From: Xanthomonas hyacinthi
GTDB lineage: Bacteria; Pseudomonadota; Gammaproteobacteria; Xanthomonadales; Xanthomonadaceae
NCBI RefSeq assembly: GCF_009769165.1
Contig: NZ_CP043476.1
Coordinates: 4,854,646-4,918,645, forward strand
Length of the DNA stretch: 64,000 bases
Reading direction: 5' to 3'
The notes beneath the pieces were generated by a model. It ran no database searches, had not been told where the DNA came from, and worked only from the letters and a program-made list of their open reading frames with translations. Positions 55,016 to 63,798 of this stretch are shown one piece after another. Made by a program: the position numbers and the translations under genes. How positions within the stretch are numbered: the stretch's first letter is position 1; each line of letters opens with the position of its first letter.

Positions 55016-55777
55016 ATGGCCATCCACACCGACGCCAGCGACGACCTGCGGCTGTTCCAGACCGGCCAGCACACATGCGGCTATTGGCCCGAGCGACAGG
55101 CGCGCGACCTGGTGCTGGACCCGCACGACCCGCGCCTGGGCGCGCTGTATCCGCTGGCGCTGAGCCGGGGGTTCCGCCGCTCCGGCGATCTGGTCTACCG
55201 GCCGCATTGCGACCACTGCCGCGCCTGCGTGGCGGTGCGCATCCCGGTCGCCGAGTTCGTGCCCGACCGCAGCCAACGCCGCTGCCTGGCGCGCAATGCC
55301 GATATCGACACACGCATCGTCGCCGCCGAACGCAACGAGGAGCAGTTGGCGCTGTACCAGCGCTACCTGCGCATGCGCCATCCCGGCGGCGGCATGGACG
55401 CGCACGGCGCGCACGAGTTCGACCAGTTCCTGATCGGCCGCTGGTCGCACGGGCGCTTCCTGGAGATGCGGCAGAAGACCGCGGACGGACAGCGCGGGCC
55501 GCTGCTGGGCGTGGCGGTCACCGACATCGCCGAGCATGCCTTGTCGGCGGTCTACACCTTCTACGATCCCGACGTTGCCGCGCGCGGGCTCGGCACGCTG
55601 GCGATCCTGCAGCAGATCGCATGGGCCAGGCGCGAAGGCCGGGGCCATCTGTACCTGGGCTACTGGATCCGCGGCCACCAGAAGATGGACTACAAACGCC
55701 GCTTCCGGCCGTTGCAGGCCTATGACGGGCGCACCTGGCGCGCGTTCGACGACGACGCAGGCCGCCTCGGCGACTGA
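55016..55777 (+). CDS. bpt: Aspartate/glutamate leucyltransferase (N-end rule)
   Basis: 253 residues. Transfers leucine from tRNA to proteins with N-terminal Asp or Glu, marking them for ClpS/ClpAP. Features of the ATE/Bpt fold: the N-terminal cysteine [20 protein letters not shown], the pair [22 protein letters not shown] and the GNAT-like YFYDPD-type segment (AVYTFYDPD), then [11 protein letters not shown]. Start at [10 protein letters not shown]; the frame upstream is longer but has no similarity. Confidence 0.95.
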   Translation: MAIHTDASDDLRLFQTGQHTCGYWPERQARDLVLDPHDPRLGALYPLALSRGFRRSGDLVYRPHCDHCRACVAVRIPVAEFVPDRSQRRCLARNADIDTRIVAAERNEEQLALYQRYLRMRHPGGGMDAHGAHEFDQFLIGRWSHGRFLEMRQKTADGQRGPLLGVAVTDIAEHALSAVYTFYDPDVAARGLGTLAILQQIAWARREGRGHLYLGYWIRGHQKMDYKRRFRPLQAYDGRTWRAFDDDAGRLGD

Positions 55778-55923
55778 GCCTGCGGCCAGTGGGCAGCGGT
55801 CCGCGCAGCATGCGCGCCGGCCCGGCTGCGACAACCACGCGCGGCGTACCCACCACGCAGCGCCGATCCGTGCGCCGCCACGGCGCCATCGTGCGGACAT
55901 GCGCCGCATGCGAACATGCGCGC

Positions 55924-57168
55924 ATGAACCCACGTGCCCTGTTGTTGCTTGCCCTGACCCTGCTGTGCGGCGCCTGCGCGCACACCGGCTCTGCTCCGAG
56001 AGCGGCCACGCCCGCCGCGCCCGCCAGCGCGCCGCTGCGCCTGGCCACCTACAACACCTCGCTGTACTCGGACGAGGCCGGCGGCCTGATCGCCACACTG
56101 CAGGGCGACAGCGCGCAGGCGCGCAAGATCGCCGCGGTGCTGCAGCAGGTGCGCCCGGACCTGGTGCTGCTCAATGAGTTCGACTACGACGACGCGCATC
56201 GCGCCGCCGACCTGTTCCAGCAGCGCTATCTCGAAGTCGCCCAGCCCGGCGGCGGCGCCGCGTTGCGCTATCCGTACCGCTACCTGGCCGCAGTGAACAC
56301 CGGCGTGCCCAGCGGCCTGGACCTGGACAACGACGGCAGCGTCGGCGGCAGCGGCCGCGCGCGCGGCAACGACGCCTGGGGCTACGGCCTGCATCCGGGC
56401 CAGTACGGCATGCTGCTACTGTCCAGGTACCCGATCGACGCCGCCGCGGTGCGCAGCTTCCGTCTGCTCAAGTGGAGCGCGATGCCCGGCGCGCTGCGTC
56501 CGACCGATCCGGCCAGCGGCCGCACCTTCTACAACGATGCGGTGTGGGCGCAACTGCGGCTGTCGTCGAAATCGCATTGGGATGTGCCGGTGCGCACGCC
56601 GTGGGGCATGGTCCACGCGCTGGTCGCGCATCCCACGCCGCCGGTGTTCGACGGCGCCGAGAAGCGCAACGCCGCACGCAACCACGACGAACTGCGGCTG
56701 TGGCGCGAGTATCTGGACAACGGCGCCAGCACCGCCTGGCTGTGCGACGACGCCGGCCGTTGCGGCGGCCTGGCCGCCGACGCGCGCTTCGTGATCCTCG
56801 GCGATCTCAACAACGACGTCATCGACGGCGACGGCCGCCACGACGCGATCCGCGCGCTGGTCGAACACCCGCGCGTGCTGCCCTACCCGACCCCGCACAG
56901 CGCCGGCGGCGAAGAAGCCGCGCGTGCCTACGCCGCGCAGGGCATCGCCCACCATGGCCCGCCGCAGCAGGTCACCGGCGATTTCGGGCCGAAGGCGGGC
57001 GCGATGCGGCTGGACTATGTGCTGCCGTCCAGCAACTTCCGCTACCTGGACAGCGGCGTGTTCTGGCCGGCCTCCAGCGCGCCGGCCGCGGCGATCGCCG
57101 ACGGCAGCGACCATCACCTGGTATGGGTGGATGTGGCTGCGGAGCCGGGATTGGGGAGTCGGAATTAG
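55924..57168 (+). CDS. Endonuclease/exonuclease/phosphatase-family lipoprotein
   Basis: 414 residues. A lipoprotein signal ends in LLCGAC (C about residue 17). The EEP fold starts at LRLATYNTSLY, with catalytic residues in VLLNEFDYDD, GQYGMLLLSRYPI, VILGDLNNDVIDGDG and the final DGSDHHLVW. Such secreted enzymes may act on nucleic acids or phosphorylated substrates; metal-dependent. An insertion with AVNTGVPSGLDLDNDGSVGG resembles a calcium-binding loop. Close relatives are found in other proteobacteria as hypothetical phosphatases. Single gene. Confidence 0.88.
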   Translation: MNPRALLLLALTLLCGACAHTGSAPRAATPAAPASAPLRLATYNTSLYSDEAGGLIATLQGDSAQARKIAAVLQQVRPDLVLLNEFDYDDAHRAADLFQQRYLEVAQPGGGAALRYPYRYLAAVNTGVPSGLDLDNDGSVGGSGRARGNDAWGYGLHPGQYGMLLLSRYPIDAAAVRSFRLLKWSAMPGALRPTDPASGRTFYNDAVWAQLRLSSKSHWDVPVRTPWGMVHALVAHPTPPVFDGAEKRNAARNHDELRLWREYLDNGASTAWLCDDAGRCGGLAADARFVILGDLNNDVIDGDGRHDAIRALVEHPRVLPYPTPHSAGGEEAARAYAAQGIAHHGPPQQVTGDFGPKAGAMRLDYVLPSSNFRYLDSGVFWPASSAPAAAIADGSDHHLVWVDVAAEPGLGSRN

Positions 57169-57172
57169 CGGA
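57147..57172. repeat. GGGATT-type repeat at a gene end
   Basis: GCCGGGATTGGGGAGTCGGA encodes the final residues of the EEP-family gene, so the repeat has supplied part of its 3' end. Confidence 0.55.
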
Positions 57173-57537
57173 TTCGCGGTGCCGGCGGTCGGCCGGCGAC
57201 TGAACTGATCCGAGCCTGCGGGGTTGCCGCACATCGGCCTTGGTCCAGATCAAGGGCAAGACCGCGCAAACGCTATCCAATGCCGCTGGAGGCAGCGCTG
57301 CAGCGATGAGCGCGGTAGCTGCGGGATGGTTGGCGTGGCGCAGCGCCTGACGGGCGGTCAGGTCACGCCGCGCGGCGCCGGCTGGCGGCCTGACAGGCCC
57401 AACCCGCGGGGCCGCTCTTGCGCGCGCCCGGCGCTACGTCATCGCCAGGGCGTGGGCATCCTCTACACGTTCTCGCTCTTCCTTGCCGCGTGCACGCGCA
57501 AGCGCGGCGCGATCCGCCTGGGGAGGGATGACACGCC
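57169..57537. other. Intergenic region, no gene seen
   Basis: 369 bases between convergent genes. I see no gene, RNA or clear hairpin. The open frame 57224-57541 has no family similarity and odd composition. Confidence 0.5.
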
Positions 57538-58605
57538 CTAGCCATCGCGCGCGGCCAGCCAGCGGTGCAGCGCCGCCGGCACTTCGCGCTGCGCGCGGCC
57601 GGATACGTAGATGCCGATATGCCCGCCGCGGAAGCTGAGTTCGGCGTAGTCGTCGCTGCCGACCAGGCCGCGCAGCGCGCGCGAGGCGTCCGGCGGCACC
57701 AGATGGTCCTGCTCGGCATAGATGTTGAGCACCGGCATGGCGACCCGGGCCAGGTCCACGGCGTGCTCGCCGATGCGCGCGCGGCCATGCATCAGCGCGT
57801 TGTCCTGGTAGAACTGCTTGACGAACTCGCGGAAGGTCTCGCCGGCCAGGTCGGGCGAATCGAAGATCCATTTTTCCATGCGCAGGAAGTCTTCCAGGGC
57901 GCGCGGATCGTCGAGGATGTCCAGCAGCCCGACGTACTTCTGCAGGTTCAGCCGGAACGGCTTGAGCATCAGGTAGCTGGCGTTCATCAGATCCGCCGGC
58001 ACGTTGCCCAGCGTATCCACGAACAAATCCACGTCCACCTGCCGCGCCCAGTTGGACAGCATGTTGTCCGGGGTGTGGAAATCCACCGGCGCGACCATGG
58101 TCACCAGGTTGCGCACCTTCGCCGGCTGCAGCGCCGCATAGCACAGCGAGAAGGTGCCGCCCTGGCAGATGCCGAGCACGTTGATCGGCGCCGCGGCGGC
58201 GCCGCGCAGGTGATCGACCGCGCCGTCGATGTAGCGCAGCAGATAGTCTTCCAGGGTCAGGTAGCGCTCGGAACGGTCGGGGTAGCCCCAATCCAGCACA
58301 TAGACGTCTTCGCCCAGCGCCAGCAGGCCCTGCACCAGCGAGCGGTCGGCCTGCAGGTCGACCATGTACGGGCGATTGACCAGCGCATAGACGATCAGCA
58401 GCGGCACCTTCGCGGTGGGCGGCTGCTTGCCAACGAAGCGGTACAGCACCACTTTGCCGTCGCGCCACACTTCCTGCCGCTCGGTGACGCCGTATTGCAC
58501 CTCGTCCAGCCCTGGCAGCAGGCGCAGCCCCTCCAGCAGCTTGCGTTGCAGTTCCAGCGTTTCCTGCAGCAGGTCGTCGCTGCTGAAGCTCAACGGCCCT
58601 TTCAT
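57538..58605 (-). CDS. phaC: Class III polyhydroxyalkanoate synthase, PhaC subunit
   Basis: 355 residues, the length of class III PhaC. Catalytic C147 in NVLGICQGGTFSL, D300 in AEQDHLVPP and H329 in FRGGHIGIYV. Together with PhaE it polymerises (R)-3-hydroxyacyl-CoA, mostly 3-hydroxybutyryl-CoA, into granules. Start overlaps phaE stop by ATGA. Downstream is a gene-free gap. Near bdhA and pssA on this stretch. Confidence 0.96.
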   Translation of the reverse strand: MKGPLSFSSDDLLQETLELQRKLLEGLRLLPGLDEVQYGVTERQEVWRDGKVVLYRFVGKQPPTAKVPLLIVYALVNRPYMVDLQADRSLVQGLLALGEDVYVLDWGYPDRSERYLTLEDYLLRYIDGAVDHLRGAAAAPINVLGICQGGTFSLCYAALQPAKVRNLVTMVAPVDFHTPDNMLSNWARQVDVDLFVDTLGNVPADLMNASYLMLKPFRLNLQKYVGLLDILDDPRALEDFLRMEKWIFDSPDLAGETFREFVKQFYQDNALMHGRARIGEHAVDLARVAMPVLNIYAEQDHLVPPDASRALRGLVGSDDYAELSFRGGHIGIYVSGRAQREVPAALHRWLAARDG

Positions 58606-59759
58606 GCGCGGCTCCGGCGCGGCGCCGCACCCGGCTTGCCGCGGGCCGGCTTGGCGGCGGGCCTGGAGGTCGCGGCAGGCTTGGACTTGGACGCGGCGGG
58701 TGGCTTGGACTTGGACGCAGCGCGCGCGACGGAGCGCTTCGCCGCGCCGGCGACCGGCGTGGCCTTGGACGCCGCAGCGGCGGCAGGCCTGGCGCGCGAC
58801 TGCGGGCGCGCCGCGGCCGCACCGCTTGCGGCGGCATGGGGTTGCGCCGGTGCCGCACCCCGCTCCAGCCGACGCAGCCGCCGCTCCAGATCGGCGATAT
58901 GCCGATGCGCGGCATCCAGTTCGCTGCGGGTCGGCAGGCCCAACTGCTCGCACAGCTGCTCGGTCTCGCGTTGCAGCAGCGCGCGCAAGCGCATCTGCGC
59001 ATTGGCGAAGCCGGCATACACCTCGCGGAATTCCTGCGACAACGCAGACGCCGCATAGGCTTCTTCGGCGGCGTCGATCCACAGGTCGAACATCGCCCGC
59101 GCATTGGTCAGCTGACTGCCGGGATCCTCATGCTCGCGCAGCTTGGCCTCGAACACGCCGAAGGCGCGATCGATCGCGCCCTGCAGCTGGCCCAGGTAGG
59201 CCTGCAGCTGCGCCTGGTACTCCTGCTGCGCCTTGGCCAAGGCGCGCCAGCGCGCATGGTGGTTGCGGCCCGGACCGAAGCCCGGCATCTGCAGCCATGG
59301 CCCGCTGTCGCGCTGCCAGCCCTGCAGCCATTGCGCGGCCTGCTGCAGCCAGGGATCCACGCCGGCCTGGCCGACGCCGCGCGCGGTGCCGAGCAGCCAC
59401 TGCAGCATCTGCTCGCGCTGGCCCTGCACCTGCTGCTTCCAGGCCGCGGCCACGTCCGCGCTGCTGGCATCGCGCCCGGCGAACTGCGCGGCCACCTGCT
59501 GCATCGCGCCGAACCAGTCGCCGGCCTGCTGCTGCAACCGCGACACCGCCTCCTCGGCCTGCGCCGCGGTGCCGCGCGGCAGCCACTGCGCCCAGCTATC
59601 GATCGCCTCGCGCCATCCGCCGCTGCCGGCGCCCTCGGCGGGCTGCTGCGCAGGCGCGGCGCCGCCCTGGCGCAGCGCCTCGCTCCAGGCGCTCCAGTAC
59701 TGCCGCGCCAGTGCCTCGAAATCGCCGGCATCGTTGCCGCTGCTAGCCTTCATCGCCAC
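58602..59759 (-). CDS. phaE: Class III polyhydroxyalkanoate synthase, PhaE subunit
   Basis: 385 residues. PhaE is the partner of class III PhaC. The recognisable core is FDLWIDAAEEAYAASALSQE and VYAGFANAQMRLRALLQ, with TRSELDAAHRHIADLERRLR close behind. The N-terminal half is rich in Trp and Gln. The last 85 residues are a basic Ala/Lys/Pro tail with repeated SKSKP and AAKP units, as in PhaF-type histone-like domains, longer than in typical PhaE. It might bind DNA or the granule surface. Translation of phaC is coupled. Confidence 0.92.
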   Translation of the reverse strand: MAMKASSGNDAGDFEALARQYWSAWSEALRQGGAAPAQQPAEGAGSGGWREAIDSWAQWLPRGTAAQAEEAVSRLQQQAGDWFGAMQQVAAQFAGRDASSADVAAAWKQQVQGQREQMLQWLLGTARGVGQAGVDPWLQQAAQWLQGWQRDSGPWLQMPGFGPGRNHHARWRALAKAQQEYQAQLQAYLGQLQGAIDRAFGVFEAKLREHEDPGSQLTNARAMFDLWIDAAEEAYAASALSQEFREVYAGFANAQMRLRALLQRETEQLCEQLGLPTRSELDAAHRHIADLERRLRRLERGAAPAQPHAAASGAAAARPQSRARPAAAAASKATPVAGAAKRSVARAASKSKPPAASKSKPAATSRPAAKPARGKPGAAPRRSRA

Positions 59760-59798
59760 CCTCCCAGGTCAGGCGGGGATGATAGCAACTGCACCCGT

Positions 59799-60419
59799 TC
59801 AGGGCTTGGGAATGCGCAGGGTCTTGCTGATCATCAGCGAGCCGGACAGCGCGAACAGCAGCACCAGCGGGTGCAGCAGCCATGGCCCCAGCCGCCACTC
59901 GCCCCACCACAGCGCATCGCCGAGATGGCCCAGGTGCGCGGCCACCGCCAGCGCGACCACCAGCGCCAGACTGCTCGGGATCGGCGTGCCTTCGAAATAC
60001 GGCACTTTGTCGCCGTCGCCGGCCAGTTGCTCGGCGGTGACGTTGTAGCGCGCCAGGCGGCTGACCCCGCAGCACACGAAAAAGCTCAGCACCAGCCAGT
60101 CCCAGCCGCCCTGCATGCCGCAGGCGTAGGCCAGCGCCGCCGGGGCGACGCCGAAGGAGATCACGTCGGCCAGCGAATCCAGCTCGCGGCCGAGGGTGGA
60201 CGAGGACTTGCGCCAGCGCGCCACGCGCCCATCCAACGCATCGAACACGAACGCCAGCGGGATCAGCGCCATGCCGATCAGCAGGTCGCTGCGCCGGCCT
60301 TCCTGCAGGAAGCGCATCGCCGCGAACACCGCGCCGGTGCCGCAGAAGGCATTGGCCAGAGTGAACCAGTCGGCCAACTGGAATTCGCGCAGCATCGAGA
60401 AGTGGCGTTTCATCGGCAT
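59799..60419 (-). CDS. pssA: CDP-alcohol phosphatidyltransferase, probable phosphatidylserine synthase
   Basis: 206 residues from MPMKRHFSM, with six or seven membrane helices. The signature DG(x)2AR(x)8G(x)3D(x)3D is at DALDGRVARWRKSSSTLGRE and continues to LDSLAD. The N-terminal MLREFQLADWFTLANAFCG is typical of phosphatidylserine synthase of the Bacillus type, making phosphatidylserine from CDP-diacylglycerol. Start uncertain by two codons (60413 or 60419). Phosphatidylcholine-type pathways cannot be excluded. Gene lies between phaE and bdhA; no functional link known. Confidence 0.87.
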   Translation of the reverse strand: MPMKRHFSMLREFQLADWFTLANAFCGTGAVFAAMRFLQEGRRSDLLIGMALIPLAFVFDALDGRVARWRKSSSTLGRELDSLADVISFGVAPAALAYACGMQGGWDWLVLSFFVCCGVSRLARYNVTAEQLAGDGDKVPYFEGTPIPSSLALVVALAVAAHLGHLGDALWWGEWRLGPWLLHPLVLLFALSGSLMISKTLRIPKP

Positions 60420-60496
60420 AACGTGGCGGATCCGGGGCAAGAAGGGTGCGACCGGCACAGGGTAGCGTGGCCCCGGCGCACTGGCGAGAACCGCCG

Positions 60497-60528
60497 CCGT
60501 TGCGCCGTTGCGCCGTTGCGCCGTTGCG
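60497..60528 (+). repeat. 8-base tandem repeat, four copies
   Basis: CCGTTGCG repeated four times without error, 44 bases before bdhA. Confidence 0.9.
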
Positions 60529-60571
60529 CCGCGCTGCTACGCTGCGCACTTTCCCCCGACAGGTGCCTTGC

Positions 60572-61330
60572 ATGCAGACCGTCCTGATCACCGGCGCCGC
60601 CAGCGGCATCGGCGCCGGCATCGCCCGCGAACTGGCCGCCGGCGGCCGCCACATCGTCGTCAGCGACCTGGATGCGGACGCCGCGGACGCCGTGGCCGCG
60701 CAGCTGCGCGAGGCCGGCGGCTCGGCCGAATCGGTGACGCTGGACGTGACCAGCGAGGCCGGCATCAACGCGGCGCTGGCGGCGCTGTCGCGGCCGCCGG
60801 ACGTGCTGGTCAACAACGCCGGGCTGCAGCACGTGGCACCGCTGCAGGAGTTCCCGATGGCCAGGTGGAGCCTGCTGGTCGAGGTGATGCTGACCGGCGT
60901 GGCGCGGCTGACCCAGGCCGTGCTGCCGGGCATGCGCGCGCGCGGCTTCGGCCGCATCGTCAACATCGGCAGCATCCACTCGCTGGTGGCCAGCCCGTAC
61001 AAGAGCGCCTACGTCGCCGCCAAGCACGGCCTGGTCGGCTTTTCCAAGGCCATCGCGCTGGAAACCGCGGAGACCGACATCACCATCAACACCCTTTGCC
61101 CCAGCTACGTGAAAACCCCGCTGGTGGACAGGCAGATCGCCGACCAGGCGCGCGCGCGCGGCATTTCCGAAGCCGACGTGATCGCGCAGGTGATGCTCAA
61201 GCCGATGCCAAAGGGCGTGTTCATCGACTACGACGAGCTGGCCGGCTGCATCGCGTTCCTGGCCTCGCCGGCGGCGCGCAACATCACCGCACAGACCATC
61301 GCCATCGACGGCGGCTGGACCGCGCAATAG
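60572..61330 (+). CDS. bdhA: 3-hydroxybutyrate dehydrogenase (SDR family)
   Basis: 252 residues. Short-chain dehydrogenase: cofactor motif TGAASGIG at 7-14, NNAG at 81-84, S134/S137 with Y147 and K151 as catalytic residues. The extra segment QIADQARARGISEADVI and VMLKPMPKGVFIDYDE is typical of 3-hydroxybutyrate dehydrogenases rather than other SDRs. Oxidises (R)-3-hydroxybutyrate to acetoacetate with NAD, the step that follows PHB breakdown. It lies divergent from pssA and beside phaE-phaC. A tandem repeat lies between it and pssA. Confidence 0.92.
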   Translation: MQTVLITGAASGIGAGIARELAAGGRHIVVSDLDADAADAVAAQLREAGGSAESVTLDVTSEAGINAALAALSRPPDVLVNNAGLQHVAPLQEFPMARWSLLVEVMLTGVARLTQAVLPGMRARGFGRIVNIGSIHSLVASPYKSAYVAAKHGLVGFSKAIALETAETDITINTLCPSYVKTPLVDRQIADQARARGISEADVIAQVMLKPMPKGVFIDYDELAGCIAFLASPAARNITAQTIAIDGGWTAQ

Positions 61331-61375
61331 CGGCGCTGCGCATGTCGCAAGACCGGGCTGGGTAGGGGCGGCAAT

Positions 61376-61404
61376 CCTGGTTGGCGAATTTTTCGCCAAC
61401 CAGG
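61376..61404. terminator. 13-bp perfect hairpin after bdhA
   Basis: CCTGGTTGGCGAA pairs with TTCGCCAACCAGG around a TTT loop, with no T-tract. Position between convergent genes suggests a transcript-end structure. Confidence 0.6.
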
Positions 61405-61437
61405 CGGCAGACGCTGCGCTGCAACGCGGTGACGGTC

Positions 61438-61598
61438 TTATCCACAGACTTTGGCCGATTCCATCCACACCCGCTGTGGAGAACCGCCGCCTGCACTGGC
61501 GCAATTTTCACCCGCCGGAAAAATCAGGCAGCGATTTCAGCGACTTGCCGCGCTTGCCCACAGGCTTGTGCAGGATCGATCCACAGCCGCTGTGGACA
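61438..61598. promoter_or_regulatory. Cluster of DnaA-box-like sequences
   Basis: TTATCCACA at 61438-61446 is a perfect DnaA box. Weaker TCCACA/TGTGGA sites are at 61464, 61475, 61557 (CCCACAGG), and a palindrome TCCACAGCCGCTGTGGA at 61580-61596 places two in opposite orientation. DnaA would be expected to bind at least the first. Confidence 0.45.
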
Positions 61599-61632
61599 GG
61601 CCAAGCGCCGCGGCGCGCAGACGCGACGGTGC

Positions 61633-62121
61633 TCAGACCCGCGAATAGCGCCACGCCAGCATGCGCCCGTCGCGGTATGGCATCACCCCGTGGAACGGAC
61701 GCGGATCGGCGTCGAACACCAGCGGCAGGAAGTGGCGGTCGCCCTCCCACAGCGGCAGCGATTGCATGTCCGCCACCGGCACCCAGGCCAGCGTGCCCTC
61801 GGCGTTCTCGGTGAAGGGTTCGCCGCTGTAGGCGTCGATCAGGAACAAAAAGCCCAGCCAGTCCTCGCCATGCCTGCCGAAGCCGGGCCAGCTGATGGTG
61901 CCGCGCAGTTGCAGCGCATCGCATTCGATGCCGGCTTCCTCGCGGATCTCGCGGCGCATGCCGTCCAGCACGTCCTCGTCGGCCTCGAGCTTGCCGCCCA
62001 GGCCGTTGTACTTGCCCAGGTGGTGGTCGCCGGGCCGCGCGTTGCGGTGGATCAGCAGCACCTTGGAACGGTCGGGCGACAGCACGTAGCCCAGCGTGGC
62101 GACGATCGGGGTGTAAGGCAT
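61633..62121 (-). CDS. Nudix hydrolase (8-oxo-dGTP diphosphatase-like)
   Basis: 162 residues. The Nudix box GX5EX7REUXEEXGU is visible in GGKLEADEDVLDGMRREIRE plus EAG, with the catalytic glutamates in REIREEAG. Length and the LGKYNGLGGKLEADE context fit MutT/YtkD-type 8-oxo-dGTP diphosphatases of sanitation. Start at MPYTPIVATLGYV; the open frame upstream has no similarity. Same strand as the following DUF1249 gene's downstream end, 57 bases apart. Confidence 0.9.
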   Translation of the reverse strand: MPYTPIVATLGYVLSPDRSKVLLIHRNARPGDHHLGKYNGLGGKLEADEDVLDGMRREIREEAGIECDALQLRGTISWPGFGRHGEDWLGFLFLIDAYSGEPFTENAEGTLAWVPVADMQSLPLWEGDRHFLPLVFDADPRPFHGVMPYRDGRMLAWRYSRV

Positions 62122-62178
62122 GCGGCAGGCGGGCGAGTCGGCGGGCGCGCAGTATGCCGCATCCGCCGGGGCCAACGA

Positions 62179-62685
62179 TCAGAGCGCCGGCGTCGCAACG
62201 CCCTGCTGCGGCCGCTGCAGCGGCCCGGCCGGCTTCAGCGTGGCCACGCCGTGGCCGCGTTCGGCCAGGTATTCCAGCCACTTGCTGAGGAAGGTGTTCA
62301 TGCGCATGCGATGGCTGATCAGTTCCGCCGGCGGCGGATACAGCCCCATCACATCCTGCCAGCGGCGGCCGACGTAGCAATGCGTGGTCTCGGCCTGGCG
62401 CGCGTCGCGGTACAGACGCACGTAGGCCGACGGGTCCGGCTCGCCGGTGAGCGGGTCGCACAGGTCGTAGGTGATGCGCAGTTCCACCGTGTAGCGGTGG
62501 TGCTCGATCACGTCCAGGCGCAGGTCCAGGCCATCGCCGATCGAGGACAGGTAGCTGCCCACGGCCAGGTCCGAGGGCACGAACAGGCGGTTCAGGTGCA
62601 CGAAGTTCTCGGCGTACAGGCCCATCAGCCAGCCGAATCGGCTCAGCCGGGGGATGCGTTCGCTGCGGGTCAGGGCGTGCTGCAT
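62179..62685 (-). CDS. DUF1249 family protein (YqiB-like)
   Basis: 168 residues. Matches the DUF1249 family: LMGLYAENFVHLNRLFV at the N-terminus, HHRYTVELRITYDL and VRLYRDARQAETTHCYVG in the middle. Cytoplasmic, function unknown; in E. coli relatives lie near nudF. The pairing with a Nudix gene 57 bases downstream on the same strand is the same association and suggests an operon. Confidence 0.88.
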   Translation of the reverse strand: MQHALTRSERIPRLSRFGWLMGLYAENFVHLNRLFVPSDLAVGSYLSSIGDGLDLRLDVIEHHRYTVELRITYDLCDPLTGEPDPSAYVRLYRDARQAETTHCYVGRRWQDVMGLYPPPAELISHRMRMNTFLSKWLEYLAERGHGVATLKPAGPLQRPQQGVATPAL

Positions 62686-62830
62686 GGAGCCGATGCTACA
62701 CGCTGCAACGCCCGCGCGGCAGCATTGACGGATCGTCCGCGCCGGCCTACCTTGGAAGTCTGGTCATGGCAGCGCGAACGCCGCCGCAGACCCGGATTTC
62801 GCGCCGGCCGCCGGGTTCGCGCCGCCGCGT

Positions 62831-63652
62831 TCAGAACATCTCGCGCTGCAGCCCCAGCGTCGCCAGCACCTTGCTGGAAATCTCCTCGATCGAGGTATGC
62901 GTGGTGCTCAGGGTCGGGATCCGCTCCATCCTGAACATGGTCTCGGCCGCGGACACCTCGCGGCGGCAGGTGTCCAGGTTGGAATAGCGCGAATTCGGCC
63001 GTCGTTCCTGGCGGATCTGCTGCAGCCGGTCCGGATCGATGGTCAGCCCGAACAGCTTGCTGCGGTACGGGCGTAGCCGCGGCGGTAGCCGGTCGTGCTC
63101 CAGATCCTCCTCGGTCAGCGGATAGTTGGCCGCGCGCACGCCGTAATGCAGCGCCAGGTAGATGCAGGTCGGCGTCTTGCCGGCGCGCGAGACGGCGACC
63201 AGGATCAGGTCGGCCTCATCGTAATTGATCGCGATGCCGTCGTCGTGGGTCAGCGCGAAGTTCATCGCGTTGATGCGGCGGTGATAGGTTTCGAAATCGA
63301 CCAGGCCGTGCGCCTGCCCCACCCGCGAATGCCGCGGCGCGTTCAATTCGCGCTCCAGCGGCTCGATGAAGGGCGCGAACACGTCGAGCATCAAGGCGCC
63401 GCTTTCCGACAGCAGCATGCTCAGCTGCGGATCCACGCAGGAGTTGACCACGATCGGCCGCACCTGGTACCGCTCGCCCGCGGCATGGATGCGCTGCGCC
63501 GCCTCGCGCGCTTTTTCCGGATCGTCCACGAACGACATGCGGTCGGTGACGAAGCTGAAACCGCTGAACTGGGTGAGCAGGCTATGCCCAATGGTTTCAG
63601 CGGTGATACCGGTTCCATCGGAGACGTAGAACACCGGCCGGATCGTCGACAT
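62831..63652 (-). CDS. ppsR: Phosphoenolpyruvate synthase regulatory protein (kinase/phosphorylase)
   Basis: 273 residues. Bifunctional enzyme that inactivates PEP synthase by ADP-dependent threonine phosphorylation and reactivates it with phosphate. Family motifs: [19 protein letters not shown] at the N-terminus, P-loop-like [13 protein letters not shown] near 155, and [16 protein letters not shown]. Divergent from ppsA, its target, 146 bases away. Start at [15 protein letters not shown]. Confidence 0.96.
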   Translation of the reverse strand: MSTIRPVFYVSDGTGITAETIGHSLLTQFSGFSFVTDRMSFVDDPEKAREAAQRIHAAGERYQVRPIVVNSCVDPQLSMLLSESGALMLDVFAPFIEPLERELNAPRHSRVGQAHGLVDFETYHRRINAMNFALTHDDGIAINYDEADLILVAVSRAGKTPTCIYLALHYGVRAANYPLTEEDLEHDRLPPRLRPYRSKLFGLTIDPDRLQQIRQERRPNSRYSNLDTCRREVSAAETMFRMERIPTLSTTHTSIEEISSKVLATLGLQREMF

Positions 63653-63798
63653 TGCCTGGATTCTCCTTGCTGAAACCCGACGGATGCGCCCGGCCGCGCT
63701 TGTGCCGACTCGGGTGCGCATTGCATGATATCGACTTCTTCCCCCACGGACGCGGCCACTCAGCCCGCTTCGGGCGATGGCCTAACGGAGCATCGCGC

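Larger units (their letters stand above)
61331..61632. other. Intergenic region with a hairpin and DnaA-box-like sites
   Basis: 302 bases between convergent genes. Holds a perfect 13-bp hairpin near its left end, then several TCCACA-type sites (described separately). No gene. Confidence 0.6.

Noticed and set aside
57224..57541. 105-residue frame in the gap before phaC
   Set aside because: No similarity to a known family, overlaps the phaC stop on the opposite strand, no start signal.
61376..61598. A replication origin at 61.4 kb
   Set aside because: No dnaA, dnaN, gidA or AT-rich unwinding element nearby; only box-like sites remain, so I report it as a possible DnaA-binding cluster.
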